Of a stretch of DNA of 36,499 nt, positions 16,116 to 23,899 are shown one piece after another. The translations under genes were made by a program, and so were the position numbers. The first letter of the stretch is position 1. Each line of letters begins with the position of its first letter. The notes beneath the pieces were generated by a model, which was not told the DNA's origin, did not search any database, and saw only the letters and a list, made by a program, of their open reading frames with translations. The stretch lies in contig JACCZY010000009.1 of NCBI GenBank assembly GCA_013695685.1, positions 1-36,499 of the forward strand, written 5' to 3'. This stretch comes from Geodermatophilaceae bacterium (GTDB lineage: Bacteria > Actinomycetota > Actinomycetes > Mycobacteriales > Geodermatophilaceae).

Positions 16116-16208
16116 CTAGTCTGAAGTTCCCGGTGGCTCGACCGGGCCGACGATGGTGTCCTGCAGGCAGGCTCCGGGGCCGCAGCTGTCAACGAACGTT
16201 CCCCGCAC
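16116..16208 (-). CDS. Possible 30-residue Cys-containing peptide overlapping the RecD-like gene end
   Basis: A frame opening at GTG 16208, inside the last codons of the RecD-like gene, ends at TAG 16116. The product reads MRGTFVDSCGPGACLQDTIV, then GPVEPPGTSD. After the helicase stop (16189) roughly 18 of the next 20 codons end in G or C, well above what a non-coding stretch would give, which argues for translation. The SCGPGAC pair could bind metal or form a disulphide. I do not recognise a family. Start and function are uncertain. Confidence 0.35.
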   Translation of the reverse strand: MRGTFVDSCGPGACLQDTIVGPVEPPGTSD

Positions 16209-18105
16209 CGCCGTCTCGGGCCTCGATCTCCTCCTCCAGCAGCAGGCGCAGCCGGGTACGCCGCGGCCGGCCGCCCACGTCCCGCACCGCGCGGGCGACG
16301 ACGGAGCCCGCCGCATGCACGACGGACAGGTGACGTTGGGCCCTGGTCAGCGCGGTGTAGATCAACGGCCGGCTCAGCATGCCGCTGGCCTCCGGCGGCA
16401 GTACGGCAACCACGCCCGGCCACTCTGAGCCCTGGGCGCGGTGGACGGTGATCGCCCACCCGTGCCGAAGGTCGGCCAGCGCCTTGCCGCTGACCTTCAC
16501 CGGGCCGGAGGCGAACTCGATGGTCACTGCGCCCTCGCCGGCGCTCGTCACCACCCCGACCTCGCCGTTGGCGAAGCCCACGGGTTCCAGGTCGAGGTGG
16601 TTCGCCGTGGCCACCACGCGGTCGCCGGGATCGAACCCCGACACGGTGCCCTGACCCGGGTTGAGAACGCCTTTCAGGGCGCGATTCAGTTCGGTGGTGC
16701 CCGCCGGTCCGCGGTGCACCGGGGTGACCACCTGGACGTCGGCGGCCTGGATTCCCAGTGCGCGGGGGATCGAGTCGGTCACGAGCTGGACGGTCCGGTG
16801 GGCGGCCTGGGCGGAGCCGGTCGCCGTGACCACGACGACCTCAAGGTCCGGGGAGTCGACCGGCGGCAGCTCACCGCCGCGTACGGCTGTCGCCAGCCGG
16901 GCGATCGCTCCGCCCTCAGCCTGCCGGTACAGCGTGGTCAGCTCGGTGACCGGAATCCGACCCGAGGCCAGGAGGTCGGCGAGTACCTGCCCGGCTCCGA
17001 TCGAGGGCAGCTGCGCCGGGTCACCGACCAGCAGGACGTGCGCACCGTCGGGACACGCCTCGAGCAGGGCAGCGGCGAGTTCGGTGTCGAGCATGGACAC
17101 CTCGTCGACGACGATGACGGATTCGTCCAGCGGCCATCCCTCGCCGCGCGCGAAGTCGCCGGTGGTTCCCTGAGCACCCAGCAGCCGATGCACGGTCATT
17201 GCCGGGGCGTCGGTCAGCTCCTCGAGCCGCTTAGCTGCGCGGCCGGTCGGCGCGGCCAGGGCCACGCTTCGCCCGCGGGCCTCGACGAGGGACACGACCG
17301 CCGCGACCGTCCGGCTCTTTCCGGTTCCCGGTCCGCCGGTGAGGATGCAGAGCCCGTGCTCCAGCACGTTCTCCACGGCGGTCAGTTGGCGGGCGTCCAG
17401 GCCCTTGCTCACCGAGGTGGCCGCTGCCCGGTCGGCCAGCGGCTCGGCGGTGGCGAGCAGCCGTGCGCAGGACTCGGCCACCGAGGCTTCGGCGATCCCG
17501 AATCGCTGCAGGGCCAGCAACCGGGATCCGTCGTCCTCCTCGTACTCCAACACCGCGCCGGACTCCACCGCGGCCGCCGTCGCCACCGCCGGGTCGGGAA
17601 CCCGCTCGGCGACGAGAGCGGCGTGCACGAGGGCGGCGGGCAGCACCGTGTGCCCGTCCCGCGCCGCCCGCGCAATCGCGTGCGACACCAGTGCCCGACC
17701 GCGCCGGGGATCCTCCCGCCGTACGCCGGGGACGATCGCGAGCGCGAGCCGGTCGGCGTCGGCGACCCGCACGTCGGGCAGTGCCAGCAGCAGCCACGGG
17801 TCCTCCCGCAGGGCCGGCGCCGCGGTGTCGCCGTACAGCTCGGTCAGCCGGCCGGCCAGCCGCGGCTCGACCCTGCCCGCGACGAGCAGCGTCACGACGT
17901 CGTACGTCGGTACTGCTGAGATCCACGACGACACCAGGCGCTCGGCGCGCTGCGTCGTGACGCGGGGGAGCGTCGCCAACGCGGTCGCGGTGACGGCGTC
18001 GGGCCTGTCGATGCCGGCCCCGGGCAGCGCCGCGGCCAGCGTCCGCCCGAGCCCCGGCCACAGCCCGGCGTCGCAGAACGCGCGAAACGCCGGGTCGTCA
18101 GACAC
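16189..18105 (-). CDS. RecD-like (RecD2-type) SF1 DNA helicase
   Basis: The product is 638 residues. An N-terminal region with a helix-hairpin-like part (about 1-180) precedes the helicase core. Motif I GGPGTGKS lies near 255, then APTGRAAKRLEEL (motif Ia), VDEVSML (motif II), LLVGDPAQLPSIGAG (motif III), TLYRQ (motif IV), and the C-terminal WAITVHRAQGSEWPGVV with YTALTRAQRHL (motifs V/VI). These are 5'-3' SF1B helicases acting on DNA ends or in repair; RecBC partners are not adjacent, so the stand-alone RecD2 role is likely. GTG 18105 was chosen because upstream residues are shadow text of the aldo/keto reductase. It starts 11 bases after that gene's TAG, which also forms a TAGGGT hexamer 8 bases before the GTG. 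Confidence 0.88.
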   Translation of the reverse strand: MSDDPAFRAFCDAGLWPGLGRTLAAALPGAGIDRPDAVTATALATLPRVTTQRAERLVSSWISAVPTYDVVTLLVAGRVEPRLAGRLTELYGDTAAPALREDPWLLLALPDVRVADADRLALAIVPGVRREDPRRGRALVSHAIARAARDGHTVLPAALVHAALVAERVPDPAVATAAAVESGAVLEYEEDDGSRLLALQRFGIAEASVAESCARLLATAEPLADRAAATSVSKGLDARQLTAVENVLEHGLCILTGGPGTGKSRTVAAVVSLVEARGRSVALAAPTGRAAKRLEELTDAPAMTVHRLLGAQGTTGDFARGEGWPLDESVIVVDEVSMLDTELAAALLEACPDGAHVLLVGDPAQLPSIGAGQVLADLLASGRIPVTELTTLYRQAEGGAIARLATAVRGGELPPVDSPDLEVVVVTATGSAQAAHRTVQLVTDSIPRALGIQAADVQVVTPVHRGPAGTTELNRALKGVLNPGQGTVSGFDPGDRVVATANHLDLEPVGFANGEVGVVTSAGEGAVTIEFASGPVKVSGKALADLRHGWAITVHRAQGSEWPGVVAVLPPEASGMLSRPLIYTALTRAQRHLSVVHAAGSVVARAVRDVGGRPRRTRLRLLLEEEIEARDGGAGNVR

Positions 18106-18116
18106 GGCCACCGACC

Positions 18117-19091
18117 CTACTGACGGCGCTCTGGGTAGCTCTTCTCCGGCATCGACACGTCGTCGAGAGCGGTCCGGATCTCCTCGGGCAGGATGAGGGT
18201 CTCCGCAGCGAGCGAGGCCTGCAGCTGCCCGACCGTGCGGGCACCCACGATCGCGGCGGCCACACCCGGGCGGTCGCGCACCCAGGCGAGGGCGACGGCC
18301 AACGGTGACGTCCCGAGCCCGTCGGCGGCCGTCGCCACCGCCTCGACCACCCGCAGGGAGTCCTCCCCGAGCATGTCGTCGACGAAGCCCTTGAAGTGGG
18401 GTGACGCGCCGCGGGAGTCCGACGGGGTGGCGTAGCGGTACTTGCCGGTCAGTACGCCGCGACCCAGCGGCGACCACGGCAGCAGGCCGAGCCCGAGCGC
18501 CTGGCAGGCCGGCAGCACCTCACGCTCCACGCCGCGCTGCAACAGGCTGTATTCCATCTGGGTGGAGACCAGCGGCGCCCGGCCCGGCCACGCACGCTGC
18601 CAGGTCGCCGCCTGCGCCGTCTGCCAGCCGGTGAAGTTCGACACCCCGACGTAGGAGACCCGCCCCGAGCTCACGGCCGCGTCGAGCGCGCCGAGGGTTT
18701 CCTCCAGCGGGGTGTCGGCGTCCCAGGAGTGCAGCTGCCACAGGTCGACGTGGTCCACGCCGAGCCGCCGGAGCGAGGCGTCCAGGGCGCTGAGCAGGTG
18801 CCCGCGGGAGGACCCACGCGACATCGCCGTGTCGCCGGTGGCGCCGAAGGCCTTGGTCGCGATCAGGACGTCGTCTCGGGGTACGACGTCGCGTAGCAGC
18901 CGGCCGAGCACCCGTTCGCTCTCACCCTCGACGTACACGTCGGCGGTGTCGACCAGGGTTCCGCCGGCGTCTACGAACGCGGTGAGCTGGGCGGCGGCGT
19001 CGTCCTCGTCGGTGTCCCGACCCCACGTCATCGTGCCCAGTGCCAGCCGGGACACCACCAGACCGCTGCGGCCGACCGTGCGCTGCTCCAT
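18117..19091 (-). CDS. Aldo/keto reductase
   Basis: The product is 324 residues of the AKR TIM-barrel superfamily. Features are LVVSRLALGTMTWG at the start, GGTLVDTADVYVEGESERVLGR with the catalytic Asp and Tyr (D47/Y52 region), TKAFGATG with the lysine, and LWQLHSWD where the active-site histidine is expected. VSYVGVSNFTGWQ and the C-terminal AIVGARTVGQLQASL bind NADPH. It should reduce aldehydes or ketones with NADPH; the substrate is unknown. ATG 19091 lies 8 bases after a TAGGTT box. The RecD-like gene follows after 11 bases, so they probably share a transcript without obvious functional link. Confidence 0.9.
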   Translation of the reverse strand: MEQRTVGRSGLVVSRLALGTMTWGRDTDEDDAAAQLTAFVDAGGTLVDTADVYVEGESERVLGRLLRDVVPRDDVLIATKAFGATGDTAMSRGSSRGHLLSALDASLRRLGVDHVDLWQLHSWDADTPLEETLGALDAAVSSGRVSYVGVSNFTGWQTAQAATWQRAWPGRAPLVSTQMEYSLLQRGVEREVLPACQALGLGLLPWSPLGRGVLTGKYRYATPSDSRGASPHFKGFVDDMLGEDSLRVVEAVATAADGLGTSPLAVALAWVRDRPGVAAAIVGARTVGQLQASLAAETLILPEEIRTALDDVSMPEKSYPERRQ

Positions 19092-19099
19092 GCCGATGC

Positions 19100-19105
19100 A
19101 ACCTA
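19100..19105 (-). promoter_or_regulatory. -10 box TAGGTT for the aldo/keto reductase gene
   Basis: On the minus strand TAGGTT (19105-19100) precedes ATG 19091 by 8 bases, consistent with a leaderless or nearly leaderless message. No -35 is evident. Confidence 0.35.
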
Positions 19106-19135
19106 CCGGCCGCCCGCAGACCCCTCACCCGCCGT

Positions 19136-19141
19136 TAGGGT
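19136..19141 (+). promoter_or_regulatory. -10 box TAGGGT for the F420-type oxidoreductase gene
   Basis: TAGGGT at 19136-19141 would start a transcript about 34 bases before ATG 19182, which has a GGGAGAAG ribosome site. It is divergent from the TAGGTT box of the aldo/keto reductase about 30 bases away. Confidence 0.35.
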
Positions 19142-19181
19142 GACCCGCGAACGGCGAAGCCAGGAGTCGGGAGAAGCGCGG

Positions 19182-20231
19182 ATGAAACTGGGGTTGAACC
19201 TCGGTTACTGGGGCGCCGGCAACGACGCCCGCAACCTGGCGTTGGCGCTGGAGGCCGACCGGCTCGGATTCTCGGTGGTGTGGGCGGCCGAGGCGTACGG
19301 CTCGGACTCACCGACGGTGCTCGCCTGGGTGGGTGCCCTGACCGAGCGGGTCGATCTCGGAGCGGCGGTCATGCAGATCCCGGCCCGCACCCCGGCGATG
19401 ACCGCGATGACAGCCGCCACCCTCGACACCCTGTCCGGTGGCCGGTTCCGGCTGGGGCTGGGGGTGTCCGGACCGCAGGTCAGCGAGGGCTGGCACGGCG
19501 TCCGCTTCGACAAGCCGCTGGGCCGTACCAGGGAGTACGTCGACATCGTGCGGTCGGCACTGCGCCGTGAGCGGGTGCGCTACGACGGTAAGCACTACCA
19601 GCTGCCGCTTCCGGACGGACCCGGCAAGGCGCTGGCGCTGACCGTGCACCCCGTCCGCGCCGAGATACCGCTGTACCTGGCCGCAGTGGGGCCGAAGAAC
19701 CTTGAGCTGACCGGGGAGATCGCCGACGGCTGGTTGGCGATCTTCTACTCACCGGAGCACTCGGGGGAATCGCTGACGTCCCTTCGCGCCGGCCAGGAAA
19801 GGGCCGGTCGCCGGCAGGCGGCCATGGACATCGCAGTGACGATGCCGATCGTCGTCGGCGACGACGTCGCCGCAGCGGCGGACCCCGTACGTGGCTACTG
19901 CGCTCTGTACGTCGGCGGCATGGGCAGCCGCGAGCAGAACTTCTACAACGCGCTCGCGGTGCGGATGGGCTTCGAGCAGGCCGCGGCCGAGATCCAGCAC
20001 CGCTACCTGTCCCGGGACTATGCCGGCGCAGCCGCCGCCGTACCGCAGGAGTTTATCGACGCGACCTCGCTGCTCGGCCCGGTCGAGCGGATAGCGGACC
20101 GGATGCAGGCGCTGGCCGATTCCGGCGTCACCACCGTCTCGCTGGCGCCGTACGCCGGCACGCTCGAGGAGGGTGTCGAGACGATGCGTGGGGCCGTCGC
20201 CGCGCTGGAGCGGGCCGGGCTCGCCGAGTGA
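19182..20231 (+). CDS. Luciferase-like (LLM) F420-dependent oxidoreductase
   Basis: The product is 349 residues of the luciferase-like monooxygenase superfamily in its F420-linked actinobacterial form. The pattern is [20 protein letters not shown], then [20 protein letters not shown], then [40 protein letters not shown] and [15 protein letters not shown]. The F420-binding TIM barrel matches, while the substrate is unknown. ATG 19182 has a GGGAGAAG ribosome site; upstream in-frame GTG 19140 overlaps the promoter and was rejected. The UppP gene starts 13 bases after the stop, so the two likely share a transcript. Confidence 0.88.
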   Translation: MKLGLNLGYWGAGNDARNLALALEADRLGFSVVWAAEAYGSDSPTVLAWVGALTERVDLGAAVMQIPARTPAMTAMTAATLDTLSGGRFRLGLGVSGPQVSEGWHGVRFDKPLGRTREYVDIVRSALRRERVRYDGKHYQLPLPDGPGKALALTVHPVRAEIPLYLAAVGPKNLELTGEIADGWLAIFYSPEHSGESLTSLRAGQERAGRRQAAMDIAVTMPIVVGDDVAAAADPVRGYCALYVGGMGSREQNFYNALAVRMGFEQAAAEIQHRYLSRDYAGAAAAVPQEFIDATSLLGPVERIADRMQALADSGVTTVSLAPYAGTLEEGVETMRGAVAALERAGLAE

Positions 20232-20244
20232 CCGAGCGCGCCAC

Positions 20245-21084
20245 GTGAGCTGGTTCGAGGTCATCATCCTGGGGATAGTCCAGGGGCTCACCGAATTCCT
20301 GCCCGTCTCCAGCAGCGCCCATCTACGGATCCTGCCTGAGCTCGCCGGCTGGCAGGACGCGGGCGCGTCGTTCACCGCGGTGACCCAAATCGGCACCGAG
20401 GCGGCTGTACTGATCTTCTTCCGCCACGACATCGCCCGGATCCTGACCGCGTGGTTCCTCAGCTTGTACCGGCGCCCGGAGTTGCGCTCGACCCTGGACG
20501 CCAGGATGGGCTGGTACGTGGGGCTGGGGACGATCCCGATCGGGATCCTCGGCCTGCTCTTCTCCGAGCAGATCAAGTCGCAGGCGAGGAACCTGTGGAT
20601 CAACGCCACCGTCCTCGTCGTGTTCGCGTTGGTGCTCCTCGCCGCTGACATCGCCGGGCGCAAGCAGCGGGGCGTCGCCGACCTGACACTGCGAGACGGC
20701 CTGATCATGGGCGGCGCTCAGGCTCTCGCGCTGATTCCCGGGGTCTCCCGCTCCGGTGGGACGATCTCGGCGGGGCTGTTCCTGGGGCTCACCCGGGAGG
20801 CTGCGGCCAGATTCTCGTTCCTGCTGGCGATCCCCGCGGTCGTGCTGGCCGGCGTGGTCAACATCCCGGACGTCGTCAACCCCGGCGGTGGCCCCGGCAG
20901 CGCGCCCAGCCTGCCGCAGACGGTGGCGGCGACAGCCGTGGCGTTCGTCCTCGGATACCTGTCCATCGGCTTTCTGCTGCGCTACGTCGCCCGACACTCG
21001 GTGCTCGTCTTCGTGGTCTACCGCATCCTGCTGGGAGGGCTCGTACTGATCCTGCTGTCGGCCGGGGTGATCTCCGCTACCTGA
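20245..21084 (+). CDS. uppP: Undecaprenyl-diphosphate phosphatase UppP (BacA family)
   Basis: The product is 279 residues and polytopic. It removes a phosphate from undecaprenyl diphosphate so the lipid carrier can be reused in cell-wall synthesis, and its loss usually raises bacitracin sensitivity. Hallmarks are the first motif [16 protein letters not shown] (about 13-28, with the catalytic glutamate) and the second motif [18 protein letters not shown] (about 160-178, with the catalytic arginine). The length fits the family. GTG 20245 gives the normal [20 protein letters not shown] start. It follows the F420-type gene by 13 bases. Confidence 0.95.
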   Translation: MSWFEVIILGIVQGLTEFLPVSSSAHLRILPELAGWQDAGASFTAVTQIGTEAAVLIFFRHDIARILTAWFLSLYRRPELRSTLDARMGWYVGLGTIPIGILGLLFSEQIKSQARNLWINATVLVVFALVLLAADIAGRKQRGVADLTLRDGLIMGGAQALALIPGVSRSGGTISAGLFLGLTREAAARFSFLLAIPAVVLAGVVNIPDVVNPGGGPGSAPSLPQTVAATAVAFVLGYLSIGFLLRYVARHSVLVFVVYRILLGGLVLILLSAGVISAT

Positions 21085-21205
21085 TCGTCAACCGGCTCAG
21101 GCTCCTGCGCAGTGGTCTTGTTGCGGGTCGAGGGGGCAGCCAGCGCAGATCCGCAAGAGCCACGTCCGCGGCGATCCACGAGTGGACCCACCGTCGGACA
21201 ACAGT
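21085..21205. other. Non-coding stretch after uppP
   Basis: No gene is supported between the uppP stop and the PIN remnant. Open frames here are short and lack domain matches. No clear terminator was seen. Confidence 0.4.
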
Positions 21206-21418
21206 TCAGCCCGCGTCGATGAGTGGCACGTCGTAGTCGGCGATGCGGCGGTCGGCAGTGACGATGGGTAGTCGCTCGGAACGGACCTGCGCGATGAGCA
21301 GCCGGTCGAATGGATCACGATGGTGCATCGGTAGGTCCGCACCGCGAGTCCATGATCGGCATCGAGGCGGAGAACCTCAACACCGCTCCGGAAGCTTGTC
21401 GAGCATCTCGTCAAGTTC
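21206..21418 (-). pseudogene. Remnant of a PIN-domain toxin (VapC-like), frameshifted
   Basis: Reading leftward, the C-terminal half of a PIN ribonuclease is recognisable. LDEMLDKLPE occurs in one frame (about 21418-21390), GVEVLRLDADHGLAVRT in a second, and MHHRDPFDRLLIAQ then ADRRIADYDVPLIDAG in a third, ending at TGA 21206. HHRDPFDRLLIAQ and the TADRRIADYDVPLI tail are typical of VapC proteins that cut RNA. At least two frameshifts and loss of the N-terminal half mean it is dead. No antitoxin gene is seen beside it. Confidence 0.6.
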
Positions 21419-21424
21419 GGCGCG

Positions 21425-21620
21425 TCGTGGCGCCAGGCGGTCAGGGTGGTCGGTGTTGTCGTTGCTGGCGTGCGGCGCTGCTCGGGGACGAAGCCGTCCC
21501 GCAGGCCGGTGGACATGCCCATGACGGCATCGACGCGTTCGAGGCCATGCCGCTGCCCGAGAGGAACCTGCGCATCTGGTCGTCGGGGATGCGCTCGACG
21601 CGCACAGTGCGGCCACAGGC
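21425..21620 (-). pseudogene. Remnant of an NmrA-like/NAD(P)-binding protein, C-terminal part
   Basis: Leftward text GRTVRVERIPDDQMRRFLSG in one frame continues near 21540 in another frame as VDAVMGMSTGLRDGFVPEQ and PATTTPTTLTAW. Together these match the C-terminal part of NmrA-type NAD(P)-binding proteins (GRTVRYERIP, then GMSTGLRDGFVPEQPRTPETTTPTTL). A frameshift separates the two parts and the Rossmann N-terminus is missing. It abuts the PIN remnant, so the segment is a pile-up of decayed genes. Confidence 0.55.
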
Positions 21621-21700
21621 GTCCGTACCTTCCGCTGCGGGATCCGCTACCGGCACGGCTGCCCCCGCCGCTGACTGCCGGCCTGATCGACACCGTTCCG

Positions 21701-21706
21701 TACGCT
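21701..21706 (+). promoter_or_regulatory. -10 box TACGCT upstream of the histidine phosphatase
   Basis: TACGCT at 21701-21706 fits TANNNT and lies 6 bases before GTG 21713, which opens an 8-codon ORF coupled to the phosphatase gene. The spacing fits a leaderless transcript beginning at that GTG. No strong -35 is seen. Confidence 0.4.
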
Positions 21707-21712
21707 GGACCG

Positions 21713-21739
21713 GTGACCCCGACCGAGCCGAGCCCGTGA
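21713..21739 (+). CDS. Leaderless 8-codon ORF coupled to the histidine phosphatase gene
   Basis: GTG 21713, 6 bases after a TACGCT box, reads VTPTEPSP and stops at TGA 21737-21739. This TGA overlaps the phosphatase start codon GTG 21736 as GTGA. Ribosomes starting on the 5' end of the message would end here and could restart directly on the main gene. No ribosome-binding site precedes GTG 21736, which makes coupling plausible. This is an inference from arrangement. Confidence 0.4.
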   Translation: MTPTEPSP

Positions 21740-22434
21740 CGACACTGCTCCTGCTCCGCCACGGCCGGACGGCCGCGAACGCCGGCGGCGTGCTCGCCGG
21801 GTGGACCCCAGGGGTGGGACTGGACGAGATCGGACAGGCTCAGGCGGCTGCCGTCGCGCAGCGGCTTCGCCCGCTGCCGGTGGCTGCCCTCGTCAGCAGC
21901 CCGTTGCAGCGCTGCGAGGAGACGGCCCGCGCGGTGCTCGCCGATCGGGACGGTCTCGCCCTGCAGCTCGACGACCGCTTCGGTGAGTGCCGGTACGGCG
22001 ACTGGACCGGCCGCCCGCTCAAGGAACTGGCCAAGGAACCGATGTGGAAGGTGGTGCAGCAGCACGCCTCGGCTGCGGTGTTCCCGGGTCCAACGGGCGA
22101 GGGACTCGCCGACACGCAACGCCGGGCCGTCGCCGCAGTCCGCGACTGGAACGCGCGGCTCGGTGCCGACGCGGTGTGGCTGGCTTGCAGCCACGGTGAC
22201 GTGATCAAGGCGATTCTGGCCGACGCGCTCGGACTGCATCTGGACCAGTTCCAGCGGATCGTGGTGGACCCCTCCTCGATCAGCGTCGTGAACTACACCG
22301 AGACCCGGCCGTTCGTCGTACGGGTCAACGACACCGGCGGCAGCGTGGACGCGCTCGTTCCACCGAAGCGACGTCGGGGACGTCGGCGGTCCTCCGAGGC
22401 AGTTGTCGGTGGCGGCAGCGGTGGGCCCGCGTAG
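21736..22434 (+). CDS. Histidine phosphatase family protein (phosphoglycerate-mutase-like)
   Basis: The product is 232 residues. The first catalytic motif LLRHGRTAAN lies at residues 5-14 with the phospho-accepting histidine in RHG; SSPLQRCEETARAV supplies phosphate-binding arginine; DDRFGECRYGDWTGRP and LACSHGDVIKAIL contain the second catalytic histidine. This is the actinobacterial branch found next to DUF3090 and mshC; the substrate is not known. GTG 21736 matches the usual MTTLLLLRHG start. The tail after about residue 205 is Arg/Gly/Ser-rich. Its stop TAG is part of a TAGGGT box for the next gene. Confidence 0.88.
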   Translation: MTTLLLLRHGRTAANAGGVLAGWTPGVGLDEIGQAQAAAVAQRLRPLPVAALVSSPLQRCEETARAVLADRDGLALQLDDRFGECRYGDWTGRPLKELAKEPMWKVVQQHASAAVFPGPTGEGLADTQRRAVAAVRDWNARLGADAVWLACSHGDVIKAILADALGLHLDQFQRIVVDPSSISVVNYTETRPFVVRVNDTGGSVDALVPPKRRRGRRRSSEAVVGGGSGGPA

Positions 22435-22437
22435 GGT
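22432..22437 (+). promoter_or_regulatory. -10 box TAGGGT upstream of the DUF3090 gene
   Basis: TAGGGT at 22432-22437, sharing the TAG stop of the phosphatase gene, lies 6 bases before GTG 22444, which opens an 8-codon ORF. The spacing fits leaderless initiation. Confidence 0.4.
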
Positions 22438-22443
22438 CGGAGC

Positions 22444-22470
22444 GTGGGGATCCCGGAGGCAGCTCAGTGA
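22444..22470 (+). CDS. Leaderless 8-codon ORF coupled to the DUF3090 gene
   Basis: GTG 22444, 6 bases after TAGGGT, reads VGIPEAAQ and stops at TGA 22468-22470, overlapping the DUF3090 start GTG 22467 as GTGA. The short ORF itself holds GGAGG (about 8 bases before GTG 22467), so it could feed restart by coupling and by ribosome binding. Same length and layout as the ORF before the histidine phosphatase. Confidence 0.4.
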   Translation: MGIPEAAQ

Positions 22471-23084
22471 CCCGGCAGGTGTTCCTCTTCGACCGCCCGG
22501 ACCGCTTCGTGACGGGCACGGTCGGTCAGCCCGGTGAGCGCACGTTCTACCTGCAGGCCTCAGACGCCGGCCGCACCGTCAGCGTGAGCCTGGAGAAGGC
22601 CCAGGTGGCCGTACTGGCCGACCGGATGGACGAGTTGCTGGCCGAGATCGCACAGCGCAGCCTGGACGAGGGCGAGCAGGCGGCAGCACGATCACGCGAG
22701 CCGGTGGTGCGGGCTGTGCTCGCGGCCCTCACCGGCAACGCCGACGACGTCGCAGCCGTGGACGACGTCGACCCGCTGACCACGCCGGTCGAGGAGGAGT
22801 TCCGGGTGGGGGCGATGGGCCTGGCCTGGGATGGTGACGGCGAGGCCGTCGTGGTCGAGGCGGTGGCCGGAGGTGAGGAGCCCGTCGACGAGGACGCGAT
22901 CCTGTCGGACACCGCGGACGGGCCGGATGCGCTGCGGGTGCGGATCACCCCCGCCGCGGCTCGGGCGTTCATCGCCCGTGCCCGCCGGGTCATCGCGGCC
23001 GGCCGGCCGGCGTGCCCGCTGTGTGCGCTGCCACTGGATCCGGGCGGGCACGTCTGCCCCCGCCAGAACGGATACCGGCGCTGA
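22467..23084 (+). CDS. DUF3090 family protein
   Basis: The product is 205 residues. The family start MTRQVFLFDRPDRFVTGTVG is clear, followed by ERTFYLQASDAGRTVSVSLE and an Asp/Glu-rich middle. ARRVIAAGRPACPLCALPLD and GHVCPRQNG near the C-terminus give a CxxC plus Cys arrangement that may bind zinc. The family is confined to actinomycetes and its function is not established. It lies between the histidine phosphatase and the SCO1664-like gene, its usual neighbours. GTG 22467 is supported by GGAGG upstream and by the family N-terminus. It overlaps the next gene. Confidence 0.9.
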   Translation: MTRQVFLFDRPDRFVTGTVGQPGERTFYLQASDAGRTVSVSLEKAQVAVLADRMDELLAEIAQRSLDEGEQAAARSREPVVRAVLAALTGNADDVAAVDDVDPLTTPVEEEFRVGAMGLAWDGDGEAVVVEAVAGGEEPVDEDAILSDTADGPDALRVRITPAAARAFIARARRVIAAGRPACPLCALPLDPGGHVCPRQNGYRR

Positions 23085-23872
23085 CCGAGGCCGCAGCTCC
23101 GGACCCCGACGAGCTGACGCAGCTCACCGAACGCGGCGACGTCGTCGGGGATCCACACACCCTGGGCTGCGCGGGAACCTTGGAGCTGCTGCGTACCGGC
23201 GAGATCGAGGTCGAAGGACGGCTCGTCGACGCCAGCAACGCCACGTTGTACTGCGGGCTGACCGGCAACGGCGTTCGGGCCGCCTGCGTCTACAAGCCGG
23301 TGATCGGGGAACGCCCGCTCTGGGACTTCCCGGACGGGACGCTGGCCGGCCGTGAGGTGTGCTCCTACCTCGTCTCAGAGGCGCTCGGCTGGGAGGTCGT
23401 GCCACCCACCGTGCTCCGGGACGGGCCGTTCGGCGTCGGCATGGTGCAGTTGTGGGTCGAGGGAGACGTCGGCGTCGACCTGACCCGACTCGTGCGAGCC
23501 GACCTCCCCGAACTGCGCCGGATGGCGGTGTTCGACGCGATCGTGAACAACGCCGACCGCAAGGGCGGTCACCTGATCCCGATGCACGACGGCCGGGTGT
23601 ACGGCGTGGACCACGGCGTCTGCTTCTCCACCGAGGACAAGCTGCGCACCGTGCTGTGGCGGTGGGCCGGGGACCCGCTCACCGAAGCCGCCGTGGAGCG
23701 CTTGGGTGACCTGAGCGCCGATCTCGACGGTGACCTCGGTGAGCGCCTCGGGGAGCACCTGACCCGGCGGGAGGTGCGCGCTACCCGGCTGCGGGTGCGT
23801 CGCCTGATCCAATCGGGACGGCATCCGGAGCCGTCGGGGGAGTGGCCGGCGATCCCGTGGCCGCCGTTCTGA
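23012..23872 (+). CDS. SCO1664 family protein (phosphatidylinositol-kinase-like fold)
   Basis: The product is 286 residues from GTG 23012, or about 263 from a CTG at 23081. The conserved part begins LLRTGEIEVEGRLVDASNAT, then VYKPVIGERPLWDFPDGTLA, VFDAIVNNADRKGGHLIP and DHGVCFSTEDKLRTVLWRWA. The NNADRKGGH and VDHGVCF segments recall the catalytic and metal loops of PI3K/PI4K-like and HipA-like kinases, so an ATP-grasping activity is possible but unproven. It sits before mshC as in streptomycetes. GTG 23012 overlaps DUF3090 by 73 bases; CTG 23081 would give a 4-base CTGA overlap and residues closer to the conserved core. The start is uncertain. Confidence 0.8.
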   Translation: MPAVCAATGSGRARLPPPERIPALTEAAAPDPDELTQLTERGDVVGDPHTLGCAGTLELLRTGEIEVEGRLVDASNATLYCGLTGNGVRAACVYKPVIGERPLWDFPDGTLAGREVCSYLVSEALGWEVVPPTVLRDGPFGVGMVQLWVEGDVGVDLTRLVRADLPELRRMAVFDAIVNNADRKGGHLIPMHDGRVYGVDHGVCFSTEDKLRTVLWRWAGDPLTEAAVERLGDLSADLDGDLGERLGEHLTRREVRATRLRVRRLIQSGRHPEPSGEWPAIPWPPF

Positions 23873-23886
23873 CCACGGTCGCTGGC

Positions 23887-23892
23887 TAGGCT
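23887..23892 (+). promoter_or_regulatory. -10 box TAGGCT for mshC
   Basis: TAGGCT at 23887-23892 is followed by 7 bases and ATG 23900, the classic spacing of a leaderless message. No ribosome-binding site is present in between. Confidence 0.45.
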
Positions 23893-23899
23893 CGCTGTC

